This document shows positions 1-11,350 of a stretch of 64,000 nt of DNA, in pieces (position 1 is the stretch's first letter; each line of letters begins with the position of its first letter). Source of the DNA: Daucus carota subsp. sativus (Eukaryota > Streptophyta > Magnoliopsida > Apiales > Apiaceae); NCBI RefSeq assembly GCF_001625215.2, contig NC_030383.2:9932779-9996778 (forward strand), given 5' to 3'. The notes under the pieces are model-generated. The model worked only from the letters and a program-made list of their open reading frames with translations, did no database searches and was not told where the DNA came from. The position numbers and the translations under genes are program-made.

Positions 1-1298
1 ATTTGTAAATATATAATCATGGTACATAAATATTTAAGATAAACTAGAAATATTTGTTTATTTGTTTCAAAGTTGTATGTTGTAGTGATTTGATTGTTTG
101 TGTTAATACGCTTTCCTTTACTTGTGCATTCATAGTAACTAATGTATTCTTGAATCCTATGGTATTTATTTCAATGTCATGTATTTATTACAAAAGTAAA
201 TATTTGTTGCTTATTTTGTAAAACTAATAATAAATCTTTTAAATTCATATATTTAATATTTAAAGAATTTCTTTATTAATTATTTATTATAATTATAATT
301 TTTTTACGTCAACCTCTAGTTAAAGAAAAACCCTCCATAATAATAAATTTTTCGGTCCCAATAATATTACTTTATAAAGATTTTTCTGTATATCAAAAGT
401 CATACTTGTGAATATATTCTTGAGGATATTATTGATGAGCACCTTTCACTTTCGAGGGCAAATAAATACTGCAATTTCCACTTCATCTTTTAAGTTCATT
501 TAAGTGTTTGAAAATTTTGTTTAAAGTTTAAACATTGTCAAATGGTTGTATTAATATATTTGTTGACAACTAATTTATTATTGTGTGTTTTTTAATTTCC
601 AAATTTTGTTAAATCATTTAGTTCACTCTTAAATATAAGTAATTTTTTAAAATATTCCGATCTGACATGATCCGTACGGATCCGGATATTGATCAGGCTA
701 TAAACCGAGTTGATCCGATCTGAATTTATATCCGAAAAGGTAAATGTTTCTGGATATGGATTTGGCCTGATCCGATCTGAACCGATGGATATGGATTTGG
801 CCGAATCCAATCTGAACTGATCCATTGACAAACATATGATGAGGTAATGAAGTCGAATGAGAAGTCATGTATTCTGTCTAGATTTACATATTGACTTTAA
901 ATTAAGATATAGCATTTCTTTGGTTTTAAATAGCAGAAGAAATAGTAAGTAAAATTTGATATTTTGTTCAATTACTGGTCAATAGAAGTCTGGAGATTCA
1001 GTTGGGGAACCTTACACGTCTAAATTCTTGCTTAATTATGTTTAAGATGGTCAAATAATCTTATACAGATTTATTAACTATGGGAAGTCACTTAGATTTC
1101 ACTTATTAGGGATAATGATACTTGAGTAGTAGGGTCTAAGCATCCTGAACTTAAAAGTACTATATATAGGTTCAGTGTATATGCATTGAACATCACCAGA
1201 GGCATACAATAATTTAAATAGCTGGTAATTTCATAGTCTTACTATAAAATGCATATACCAAATACATTAATTCTATAGTTTTTTTTTGCAATAACTAG
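1..1298. other. AT-rich non-coding stretch, possibly a formin intron
   Basis: No convincing coding sequence is visible. If the formin exon at 1299 belongs to a complete gene, this stretch would be its upstream intron. It holds two tandem copies of a 35-bp unit (752-786 and 787-821) within a patch rich in GATCCGAT-like words (about 640-830). The short minus-strand ORF over that patch is repeat-derived and is not called as a gene. Confidence 0.5.
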
Positions 1299-2706
1299 GT
1301 AACGAGCTTCCTCCAGAGCTCATTGAGACTCTGTTAAAGATGGCACCAACATCACAAGAAGAGCTACAGCTCAGGTTATACAGCGATGACATCTCTAAAC
1401 TTGGACCTGCTGACCGCTTCATCAAAATTTTGGTTGACATCCCATTTGCTTACCAGCGTCTGGAGGCTTTGTTGTTTATGTGTACTCTTCAGAATGAGTC
1501 ATTTTCAATAAAAGAGTATTTTGCAGTATTGGAGGTACCTTATTGAACTTAATAAAAAAAATGTTCTGTTTTACAACTTCAGTGCAACCCTAAATTTTAC
1601 TTCTGCAGTTACATACATAAGTTTACCGCTCCTCATAGCTTTTGCACTTGCACATGCACAATGATTAATGTCGAGTTTCAAATCCAGATGCTATATTATT
1701 GCAATTTGCCATCGAAATATGAAGGAATATATAAGTTCTTTGGGTGACAGAACTATTTGAATCTTGAAGTGAGCTATACAGATATTAATTATTTTCAGTG
1801 TTATGAATGAGATTTTGTTGGTCATTAGCCCAGTTGAACATGCAGGTAGCATGCAAGGAGCTTAAGAACAGCAGACTTTTTCTAAAACTCCTAGAAGCAG
1901 TTCTTAAAACTGGCAATCGTATGAACGATGGTACTTTCCGTGGTGGCGCAAAGGCATTCAAGCTTGATACACTTCTAAAATTATCAGATGTTAAAGGAGC
2001 TGATGGCAAGACTACGCTCCTCCACTTTGTTGTTCTAGAAATAATTAGAACTGAAGGTAAACGCGCGGCACGCATAGTAAGAGAGAATGGTATCATGAAT
2101 GGCATCAAAGCAGAAGACCTTATTGAGGAAACACCGGAAAACCTTTTTAATCTTGGTCTTGATGTAGTCTCGAATTTAAGTGATGAGCTTGCACATGTTA
2201 AAAAGGCTGCAGTATTGGATGTTGATATGGTGACAAGCACAGTCGCCAAGCTTGCTCTCTCGCTAAATCAATCCAAGAAACTTCTGAACAATGAACTGAG
2301 TGGCTTAGAAGAAGAATGTGAGTTCCGTCAAACGCTTGCTGAATTTATTGAGCAGGCAGATGGTGATATCCTGTGGATGCTAGAAGAAGAAAAAAAGATG
2401 ACTGCTCTTGTCAAGAGCACAGCTGATTACTTTCATGGGACTCCAGGAAAAGATGAGGGAATGCGATTATTTTTAGTTGTTCGTGACTTTTTAGTTATGG
2501 TAGATAAGGTATGTCAAGAGGTAAAAAAATCAGGACTAGATCAACTGAAGACTCCCAAGAAAGAGGCTCAAAGTGCATCAACTTCTCAAGCTCAGCAAAA
2601 GCAACAGAAGTAGCAGAAGCAAACTTCTCCGCATGTTCCTAAAAACCTGTTTCATGCTATTAAGGAGCAACAGAAGCATGATTTCAGTTCAGATGACGAA
2701 AGCTGA
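1299..2706 (+). CDS. Formin (FH2 domain), 3' exons only; 5' end absent
   Basis: Formins nucleate and processively elongate actin filaments through the FH2 domain. Exon A (1299-1534) follows an AG at 1297-1298 and begins with N-E-L-P-P-E-L, the usual start of the middle FH2 segment. A GT donor at 1535 joins to exon B at 1846 after TGCAG, giving L-E-V-A-C-K-E-L-K-N-S-R. Exon B carries the highly conserved L-L-E-A-V-L-K-T-G-N-R-M-N and K-G-A-D-G-K-T-T-L-L-H-F-V motifs and then the coiled C-terminal FH2 part. The N-terminal FH2 half, FH1 and any signal or membrane segment are not in the window: they may lie to the left or be lost. An in-frame TAG at 2611-2613 precedes about 30 more codons that resemble the usual formin tail (acidic S-S-D-D-E-S end) and stop at TGA 2704-2706. 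So this is either a slightly shortened protein or a decaying copy. The family call is secure; functionality is not. Confidence 0.85.
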
Positions 2707-2731
2707 TGCATATAAGTTTCGGCCCTGACAG

Positions 2732-2968
2732 GTATTAATATTTTACCTCTAAAATAATATGACATTTTGTTTTTCTTGTTTTTCTCTTGTGAAAAGAGTT
2801 CCTAGGGCAGGTTAATTAAAAAGTTGGAACTTAAAAAATAATTATGTTCATTTTTCTTAGAATTTGGTTAATGCCTGCACACAAGAAATCAGATAAACTA
2901 ACACTGGAAGTCTAGAACCATTACTCGAATTTCTCATTCGTCTTTTCTATTTACTGATATTTGTGCAG
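2732..2968 (+). other. Possible intron in the formin 3' untranslated region
   Basis: A GT donor follows GACAG near 2731, and a T-rich tract ending in GTGCAG lies at about 2963-2968. This would be a 3' UTR intron of roughly 237 bp. It is inferred from splice-like borders only. Confidence 0.25.
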
Positions 2969-2989
2969 GTGGTTTTTGATTATCACACA

Positions 2990-3150
2990 AATGAGGAACT
3001 GCAGAATGATGCAAGTTGCAAAACAATGTATAGTTCCCCAGCAGCCCAGCTCAGTAATGACTTCCTTGTACATAAATCCACAAAGTTTCTATGATGTCTC
3101 CTGCTGGGCTGCCTCACGTCAAGCTATACATTGCATTGGTCCCCTACCTG
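2990..3150. other. Imperfect inverted repeat (hairpin-like) in formin 3' flank
   Basis: The left arm around 3028-3052 contains CAATGTATA and, a few bases on, CAGCCCAG. The right arm around 3104-3136 contains CTGGGCTG and TATACATTG. The arms pair imperfectly around a loop of about 60 bases. I do not recognise a known microRNA sequence in either arm. Confidence 0.3.
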
Positions 3151-3985
3151 TGATAGGAGATATCATGGTGGCTTGGGTTTGGGGTGGTTTCTCCGTGGTG
3201 TAATTAGGAGATTCCTGCGGCGGAAGTAGCACTCTCGAAAGGAAGTCTGGTAGAATCTTTGGCCCAAGCTCTTCCTAGCTCCAGAAAAAGAAAAGAATAT
3301 AGAAAGAAAGGTGCCTAACTATACAACTAACTCTCCAGTAGAGTTTTTGTTTTGGACTGTTAGAAAGTGAATGCAAATTGGTTAAGTCCATGGCTTTAGT
3401 TTCAAGGTCTATAAATTAAAGTATTGTACCAACTATTAAGGGGGGGATGATGCATAGACTTTGTCATATATTTCTATCCTGTTGCCTTTAGTTATTATGT
3501 GTAGCTTTAGTCTCTCTTTTCTACTGTAAGACTGTTTATGTTTATGATCATTTCCTATTCTTTGGAAAGTATTGGTCAAAGTTTATCGAAAATTAAACAT
3601 AAATGCTTAAAACCCATGCAAACGGCTTATTGTGAAATAATTTATTTTCTATGTGATTTTTAATTATTATAATATTAAAATAGAATATAGTATAATTGTT
3701 AGAAATTTTATATTCATTTATATTTTTAGTGGAAATTGAGCCCTAGAAATGAATTTTAGGGGTTTTTTCATATATATCCATATCTAGAAGATATTTTTAC
3801 AAAAATAAATACTTTCATTTTTCTAAACAAATTGCAAAAATACTATTTTTCAAATTTTTTTATAGAAATACGGTGTTTGCATCTGCAAGCATATATGCAA
3901 CCGCTAGCAATCCTGTATGCAACCACAAATGCAACTTTGCAGGTCGCAAATAAGGTGCCCCTGCAGGGTCAATATTAATTAATAT

Positions 3986-4087
3986 AACAAAAGCAACCAC
4001 AAAATCAACTCAAAACAACCATTATCCCTAATTTTTAACAAAAGCAACCACAAAATTAACTCAAAACAACCATTATGCCTAATTTTT
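3986..4087. repeat. Tandem duplication, 51 bp x 2
   Basis: Two nearly identical 51-bp units (3986-4036 and 4037-4087) begin AACAAAAGCAACCACAAAAT and differ at only a few positions. Confidence 0.7.
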
Positions 4088-4166
4088 ACATACTTGTACA
4101 ACCTCTTACTTACCACTCACTAAGCCTCCACCAAACACGAGCTCTACCACCCACCGCTACTCACCA

Positions 4167-4601
4167 TCACCACAGCCGCACCCACACAATTTTCCCACCT
4201 CCCCATAAATCAATTCTTTTATAATTGAGAGAACTAGTGTTGGCATTGTGACGATGAGAGACACAAAAGTAACCAACTAGATCCAAAGCAATCGACTTGT
4301 CGGCCTCATCCCTGGTGAGCTTCGCGGCGAAGAGATTCTTACTGAATCGAGATTTTGCGAGGAGTTGAGTGTCGACGACGAAGTGACGGTGAGCTTCAAC
4401 GTTCGATTTATTTCGTGAACGGCGCTTAGAGAAGTAATATTGAGGGAGCTTGTAAAGCAGTACAAAGATACCTAGCACGATAATGATAGTAATGTCTTGG
4501 ATTAGAAACTCGGTGATGAAAGCCGACCTTGATGAAAAAGAAAGAAAAATGTGCAAGAGAGAAGATGAAGATGTGCAAGATCGAACAAGCCCCGTATGCA
4601 T
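4167..4601 (-). pseudogene. Fragment resembling a membrane-anchored TPR-like protein
   Basis: The 144-codon frame has an N-terminal hydrophobic segment (about residues 37-52, I-I-I-V-L-G-I-F-V-L-L) followed by basic K-R-R-S-R-N-K. It then has A-K-S-R-F-S-K and D-E-A-D-K-S-I-A-L-D-L, which looks like the first helix of a tetratricopeptide repeat (the usual form is EADKAIALDP). After A-L-D-L the resemblance ends and no further TPR units follow, so the copy looks truncated at its 3' end. No upstream promoter or splice signals were clear. The resemblance is by eye, and a chance open frame is possible. Confidence 0.35.
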
Positions 4602-7600
4602 GCAAACTTCTTAATTAAAGTTACAAAAGAAACGTATTTTGGGAAGGTAGTAGTTGTGCAAATAATATGATTAAAAAGGATATTTTTGTGAAATTTTCAT
4701 GAATTTTATTAAACTTTTTTGTGAAACAGCAATGTGCTCTTATTTATCGAGGTTGGATGCCGTAAAGTAACTGTAATATCCAATTGTTGAATTGTTAAGT
4801 TATTTGGTTGAACTTAAATAAATGCTCACAATAAGATTGTGAATTTAGAAATACAAAATTTGGTAAGAATTTATAATATAAATTCAGACAAAAATTATTC
4901 ACCAAATTATTTAAAGTCCAAAATAGTTATGAATTTCTTAATTGTGAAGTTTTATCCTGATTTGAAAATCTCCTTTTAATTATGATAATTTATCATTATT
5001 TTTATTTTTAAATTTTAAGATATACAATAGAATATCCACTTTTAAGGTGGGAACACATTATATATGACATATTGTACAACGAAAGAAGAAATTACAACGA
5101 TTATCGAAGACGTTTAGTGAAATATATTTATTCACATTTTTGTTTAGAATTCTCTTCCTAGCTTTTTGTATAACGAATATGTGTTTATTATTCTTGTATG
5201 ATTTTGTGATAAATATTAGCTCTTTATATCGTGAATATGGACTTTTTATTCTTGTATGATTTTGAGATTACTATTATGAACCAATTTTATAGATTTGGAT
5301 TTTCTAGGTGTTCTGTTTAAGAGTATTTTATGCAATTTTAATCAAGTATTTTTATGCTAATATCTACAATTGTCTAATCAATTCTAGTGGGTTAAAGACT
5401 TAACTGAAGCAGAATTTAAATGGTTCATGATAATATCATTGATTATAGTACTATTGGGGTGTAAACATATGCGATCATGAATAGGTTATTCTTGTATGAT
5501 TTTGAGATTAATATTATGAACCAATTTTATAAGTTCGGGATTTTATAAGTGTTCTTTTAAAGAATATTGTATGCAATTCTAATCAAGTGTTTTCATGCTA
5601 ATTTCTATCAATTCTAGTACGGGTTAAAGACTTAATTGAAGCATAATTTAAATAGTGCATAATAATATCATTGATTATAATACTATTACACTGTAGACGT
5701 ATGTGATCATGAATAGATTTTTGAATTTATATTTGATTAGATCATGAAAATTATATTAACATAAACATATTATAAGCTATTTGTAGGGATTATGCCATAG
5801 AGATTTCGTGAATAATTTATGATTATCAAATTCTAATTTGTAAATTGAGAGTTTGTTACAATATTACATCACTCTCTTACCAATTTTTATGTGTTAGGGA
5901 AGAAATAATTATTTTAATCATCATCTCAATTTTGAAACATCATATAATCTCATTACTAGTACAAGTTTAGCTAGAAAATATAGTTTTATATGATATAATT
6001 TCGTGACTAAAAAATTATAAATTAATTCTTGTATTCAATAATCAAATTGTTGACATTATTATACACACCTTGAATAATAAAGATTATACAACCCCAATTC
6101 TCAAATACTGATACACAATATGTATAATTTTTAAACCCTATTTTATTCTAACCAATTATCAATCTCATCGGTCCACTAATATGAGTAAGAGAAAAAATAA
6201 AAATCAAATCATATTTCCAATCAGAAAAGAAGCAATAGCAATTTATTTGTGAAAATGAAACACAACCTAAATTTATTGTTATCTCAATTTTAGTTAGTGA
6301 AGATTGAGATGGAATTGGACGCTTTTTGGTGGAACTACTTGCAATTCTGAGCAACCTAATAATTATGAGATTCTTAACGAAGATATTGATTATGAGAATA
6401 TTGATGAATGAATCGATTTCAATTCGTTAATACGTGATCCTAAGTTTATCCCTTAGGTGCATAATATTATTCTCGTAGATTTCAAAAATATTGGTTTGAG
6501 AAATTTCCTTGACTAAAGTACTCCCTCAAAAAAGATTTGGCATATTATATTTATTGTGTTTATTTGTTAGAAATCTATTGAGAAGGTGTCTTTTCAATAC
6601 ATTTCAAAATGTTGGTTTGGAATATTTTTTACTTGTCTTGACTTATCTTGCATTATTGCAACATCTCAACTAACTGTTTGGCTATGAAAAATCTGAAAAC
6701 AAACCTTCAAAATCGAATGGAAATAGTATTAATTCAAGTTTTTAATAAAATACCATGTAAGTTGTGTTATTATAGTCTAATATATTTGGTTGTCGTGCAT
6801 TTATTTTATATTTTTAAAATGTATTATAATTTATTTGTAACTGAAATAATGGCCTATTTAACATATTATAATTATAATAGAGTATAGAGATATGATATGT
6901 CATCCTACAAATTACTTTATAGAAAAAAATATTATAGAATTGTTGGGCATACAAATATATTTTTTGTTTTAGAGATTGATATTAAATATGAAGATTAAAA
7001 AATTATTAATCTTTAGCACACACTTAAATTACGCAATCCTTTCTGAGATAAGATTAACTTTTTGAAAAGATCACGTTTTGTAATAATAAATAACATATAA
7101 ATATTAAACCTTTTCAAAAATATTAAAGTTGTAATTTTTCTTAAATATATGATGCAAACTTTTATGCAATTTGAATTGCGATTATTATGGTCTGAAAAAC
7201 AACTTATGTTTCAACTAGCGTGGCAACTTCATAACAACTCCAGTTACAATTTCGAATATAAGTTTCAACACATAAATGTTTTTACAAATTTTCTTGAAAT
7301 ATTTGAAAATAATATATATACGCGCATGTGTGTATTATTGTAAATATTAATATATTATATCAGTTAATATAATAAAATTGAAATTGAAATCATCTCAAAT
7401 TAATATTATTTTAGGTAAAATATTTTAATATAAATTTCGGTTTTGTTCTCTAAAATGTGAATATGGCTAATTAAATGATATGTGCACGTGTTCTCTTTTT
7501 GTTTAACTAATACTTTTTCAGTTCTTCTCATTTTTTTAACATTTTTTATAACAACTTGACATGCATAATATGCATTAAAAATTTAAATTTGATCTCTGAC

Positions 7601-7778
7601 TGATCCTAAAATAAATGGTGACGAAGTATTATCGTCCTAGACGATGTTAGTACTTTCAGAATTAATTCCCTTTTTACCCGGTGACCACTCAATTTCCAAA
7701 ATTAAGTCAACAAAATTAGTAGAAAAAAAGGAAAAGGTAAACATAAGTTATCGAATATCGAGGGGTCTCTCAGTGTGC
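4602..7778. other. AT-rich intergenic DNA
   Basis: About 3.2 kb with no supported gene; the short frames at 6148-6354, 6648-6887 and 7149-7343 have low-complexity AT-driven composition. It holds the 240-bp tandem dimer listed separately and the upstream region of the GeBP gene. Confidence 0.6.
5246..5721. repeat. Diverged tandem dimer, about 240 bp per unit
   Basis: Unit 1 (5246-5485) and unit 2 (5486 to about 5721) both begin TTATTCTTGTATGATTTTGA and run in parallel to a shared GATCATGAATAG end. Between them are small indels and many substitutions. Only two full units are present, plus a short related piece near 5187, so this is not a satellite array here. Confidence 0.7.
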
Positions 7779-7779
7779 C

Positions 7780-7789
7780 TATATATACA
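7780..7789 (+). promoter_or_regulatory. TATA box of the GeBP-like gene
   Basis: TATATATAC-type box about 75 bp upstream of the ATG at 7864. Two AAACCCTA telo-box-like motifs (about 7811 and 7851) lie in the short leader; such boxes are common near plant transcription starts. Confidence 0.5.
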
Positions 7790-7863
7790 CTCTTAAAATC
7801 TCTTTTATTAAAACCCTAATAAACACTATTTTACTCTTATTTTATTCTAAAACCCTAGAAATA

Positions 7864-9069
7864 ATGGCAAGAAAGAGATCGTCTCCTCCCCCCGAAAATC
7901 CCGCCGATGATTCCGACCACGTCGACGCCGCCTCTGACGACGACGAGCAGCCGATTGAATCAGACCCCCAAAACGACGTCGCTGAAGAACAAAACGACGG
8001 AGAACAAGAGTCTCAGGAGGAAGATGATGCCGAGTCTGAAGGTGAAGGGGAAGATGAAGCGCCTGCTGATGCGAATGATCAATCTGGTGAAAAGCAGGTT
8101 TCTTCTCAAGGGTCCGAATCGATTGGGAAAGAATCCGGGTCGGATCCGGATCAGGGTTCGGGTTCTGAGTCCGAGAAGTCTTCTCCTTCTCCTGTTCCTG
8201 TTAAGCCGATTAGGTCGAAGCCCATGAAGGTTTTGGCTAAGAAACCCGACCCGAAATCTGACCCGAAACCGAAGAGGAAGAGGGCTTCTGTGAAACGTGG
8301 AGGGGAAGCTGAAAAGAGTGGAAAGGGTGGGAATAAGAGGGCTAGGGTTTCGAATGGGGATGAAAAGAGGTCTGGGATTCATAGGCTTTGGAGTGAGGAT
8401 GATGAGATTGTTATTTTGCAGGGGCTGATTGATTATCAGTTGGCAAATGACGAGGACCCTTATTCTGATTTAGAGGCTTTTTACAAGTTTGTGAAGGATT
8501 CACTTCATGTGAGTGTGTCGATGAAGCAATTGAGTGATAAGATTAGGAGGTTGAAGAAGAAGTATTCGGTTAATGCTGAGAAGGGTGATGATGTTGTGTT
8601 TGTGAAACCACACGAGGATAAGTCGTTTGAGCTGTCAAAGAAGATTTGGGGCGGTGGAAATGGAGCGGAGGAAGGTGGTAAGGGTAAGAGTGGTAGGAAG
8701 AAAAAGGATAAAGATGTTGGGAAAACAGTGAATAATGGAGTGAAAGTCAATGGGAAGGATGATGTTGCTGTCGAAGATGATATCGAGAATGGAGTTGAGG
8801 CTGATGAGGAGGATGAAGAAGGTTTGGATTTTAAGGGAATGTATCCATACATGAGTAAGGCGTGGGAGTCAGATTTCAGTTGTTCGCAGCCATTGAAAGA
8901 GATTAGTATGGGGAATTTTCGGTTGGTTTCAAGTGAAAAGATGAGGGGCATGGAGAAGGAATGGAAGGATACTTATGTGAAGGAAATGCAGTTCTATGTC
9001 AATAAGCTGGATTTGAAGTCGAAGCATGCTAAAGTGGTGTTGGATCAGATGATTAATTCAGACCCTTGA
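7864..9069 (+). CDS. GeBP/STOREKEEPER-family transcription factor (DUF573)
   Basis: Single-exon gene for a 401-residue nuclear protein. The first ~170 residues are low complexity: acidic and serine-rich (D/E/S runs), then strongly basic (K-P-K-R-K-R-A). The conserved DUF573 domain, a non-canonical Myb-like DNA-binding domain, lies at about residues 173-264: R-L-W-S-E-D-D-E-I-V-I-L-Q-G-L, then D-Y... and I-R-R-L-K-K-K-Y, closing with the S-K-K-I-W-G motif. A lysine-rich linker follows. The C-terminal domain (about 325-400) carries W-K-D-T-Y-V-K-E-M and a leucine-spaced helix ending L-V-L-D-Q-style, as in GeBP/GPL proteins that modulate cytokinin and trichome-related transcription in Arabidopsis. 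Family size and intronless structure fit. The start is the first ATG after the TATA box and leader. Which paralogue it is cannot be told. Confidence 0.92.
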   Translation: MARKRSSPPPENPADDSDHVDAASDDDEQPIESDPQNDVAEEQNDGEQESQEEDDAESEGEGEDEAPADANDQSGEKQVSSQGSESIGKESGSDPDQGSGSESEKSSPSPVPVKPIRSKPMKVLAKKPDPKSDPKPKRKRASVKRGGEAEKSGKGGNKRARVSNGDEKRSGIHRLWSEDDEIVILQGLIDYQLANDEDPYSDLEAFYKFVKDSLHVSVSMKQLSDKIRRLKKKYSVNAEKGDDVVFVKPHEDKSFELSKKIWGGGNGAEEGGKGKSGRKKKDKDVGKTVNNGVKVNGKDDVAVEDDIENGVEADEEDEEGLDFKGMYPYMSKAWESDFSCSQPLKEISMGNFRLVSSEKMRGMEKEWKDTYVKEMQFYVNKLDLKSKHAKVVLDQMINSDP

Positions 9070-9238
9070 TCTCTTTTCCAGTGCAATGCTCATTAGAAGG
9101 TCTTAATATATTATATCGTATATTAGTTATATATTGCATTGCAAGTTCTAGTAGGATTATCATGCCAGGACCTTTTGTCTATCATTTTGTGGGGAATTTT
9201 TGTGACTTTTGAGTTATTTTGGCACATTCGAATCCTGG

Positions 9239-9292
9239 TCAGAACAGTTTTTGCTTTAGATATTATCAGAACAGTTTTTGCTTTAGATATTA
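9239..9292. repeat. Tandem duplication, 27 bp x 2
   Basis: Two identical units beginning TCAGAACAGTTTTTGCTTTA lie head to tail (9239-9265 and 9266-9292) in the 3' flank of the GeBP gene. Confidence 0.8.
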
Positions 9293-10601
9293 TTATTGTT
9301 GTTGGATTCTAGCCCTAGTGTTATTATTATAATTGTTGATTAATTTATTTATATCTGAAATTGCTAAGAGATCTACATACAGAGAGCTTAATCATCATGC
9401 TTGAATCTCGCTAATGAAGTAAAAAAAAATCTATTTGTTATGTTGTTTAGTTCTTCAGAAAAATGAGGATTAATTCACCTTGTTGACAGATTGGAGATTT
9501 GGAGTTGCTGTTTTGCCTACTAGATAGCTTTTGGTTTTTGATGTTATATCGCTTTTGCATTTTGCTTTTGTGTAGGCATGTTAATAACTTAATATACTAT
9601 CTTCATATCTGAATTAAAAGCTGCTCAGTGTTGTTCATATTTGATTTACAAGTTGCTCAATGTTTTAATTGTGTAAACCCTCGAATAGTGAGGGTTGACC
9701 ATTAAATGCTGGAGTGGGATTATGCACATGCTTTTTGGCAACAAGTAGAGGAAAAGCATTTTTAAACTTCATTGTAGAATAACATATTCTAATTTTTTTT
9801 TAGATAATTAATTGTAATAGATGTTAATTTGTTGACGAAAATGATATTGCATATACGTTTATAATTAATAGTTATTTAGAGTACTGGGGTATAAATAATG
9901 TGATAATATTTTTATATTTCTTAATTGATACAACTTTTTTGTTAAATCTATGTTATGGCAAGTAACTATTTCTTAACTTATTTTTGTAAATTTCTATCTT
10001 TTACGGGAACTACCTTGCTAGGCCCCTGCTAAGTACTGTTTAATCATTTTACGAGAATACTGGGCCACTGCAGTCTACATTTACTGATATATTTGTCTTT
10101 GCCATAAATTTCAGAACAAGTTAATAAAATTTTAAGAAGAGAAACATAGAAGTGGATCAAAGAGATGAGCGAATAGGCTTTTAAGAAACCTCTTATGGAG
10201 ACCTTGAGTTGTAAAGCATGCAGAATTTACGGAAATTGATGGAGCTTAAAATTGAGGTTCTGTTTTGTTGTTCAAATTGAAACAGATGCCATTAAGTTTT
10301 CCCCTTCATTATGGCAAATTTGTCTTTCCAAATAAATTCGCTAATATTTGTTACTTTGGTGTAATGTTTTTTACACAGCATTTGTCAATTTGAAACAGAA
10401 GGAAAAACTGCTGCTAATTAATCTTGCACAAATGCCATGAAAAGTCACAGTACTATTGACTATACTTGATGGCATGGAAATTGGTTAATCTATGCATGTT
10501 TTAAATCATTTGGTAGCTGTTGGCAGTTGCTAATTACTAAACATTTTCTTGGCTGCCTCTTTCTGTCGAGTTTATTAGTGAGTTACGCAATTGGCCATCA
10601 T

Positions 10602-10752
10602 CTCGGCTGGCAAATCATCTTCAAGCACCAAGTCTTCTCTATGAACCTATCTTCTCGGCTGGCAAATCATCTTCAAGCACCAAGTCTTCTCTATGAACCT
10701 ATCTTCTCGGCTGGCAAATCATCTTCAAGCACCAATTCTTCTCTATGAACCT
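10602..10752. repeat. Tandem repeat, 52 bp x 3
   Basis: Units start at 10602, 10654 and 10706, each beginning CTCGGCTGGCAAATCATCTT. The third copy differs slightly (ACCAATTCTT instead of ACCAAGTCTT). The unit is 52 bp, not a multiple of 3, so each copy is read in a different frame; a conserved coding role is unlikely. The plus-strand frame past the last copy (to 10881) has protein-like composition but no recognised family. Confidence 0.9.
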
Positions 10753-10989
10753 GTGACTTCCCTGTTGGGAAGCTCCTTTGCAGCTGTCCCATCTCTGTTA
10801 AGACACATCCCTCTGACAAATGAAAAGTTTGTTTCGCAAAACACTGCCAGAACAAGGGAACAGAGGCTGTCGTCATGTTGAAATTCAATTGAAAATATTT
10901 TCATTGTATTTAATGCTTCTTGCGAAAATTTATTGGTTCATTCACAGGCCTCGTGAACTATTTTGTCTCAGTATGAGAGAGAACTATTA

Positions 10990-11350
10990 TTATTTTTTTT
11001 TTTTGTCATAAGACGGTTGTATTATACCAAGATTGAAAATTACAAAATCCGGATGGACAGAGTTTCCTTCATTCAAGAAGGTATATCATCTAACCGAAAG
11101 TATGTAAATACTCCGGAAGCTTAGACAACATAGCTTTTCAAGTCAGAAGAGATAATCCACAAAAAAAGGGTCTCGTTAAAACCCCTCAAGAATAAAACCC
11201 GGTGCGAAAAAAACTCAAGGGGGAAAAAGAGTGTCCTACAAAAATTACATCGATTACAATTACAAGACAGACTGAAATGATGTCTTCTTTATTCCTTTAT
11301 ATCCATATTTGTAGCTCAATTGTCTAGGACACCAAATTCCCGTCTCTTTC
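10990..11350 (-). mobile_element. Probable 3' end of a retroposon, minus strand
   Basis: A poly(T) tract at about 10991-11004 is followed by TGTCATAAGACGG and then unique-looking sequence. On the minus strand this reads as a 3' end finishing ...CTTATGACAAAAA. An internal stretch with CTCGTTAAAACCCCTC and GGGGGAAAAAGAGTG resembles dispersed plant retroelement non-coding sequence that I recognise only loosely. No target duplication could be paired, so the right edge is a guess. Confidence 0.35.

Noticed and set aside
7960..8382. 140-codon minus-strand frame opposite the GeBP gene
   Set aside because: It mirrors the acidic/basic low-complexity codons of the real gene and has an Arg/Pro/Leu-rich composition typical of antisense shadows.
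10527..10748. 73-codon plus-strand frame with a signal-peptide-like start
   Set aside because: Most of it is the 52-bp tandem repeat read in shifting frames; no domain or conserved motif.
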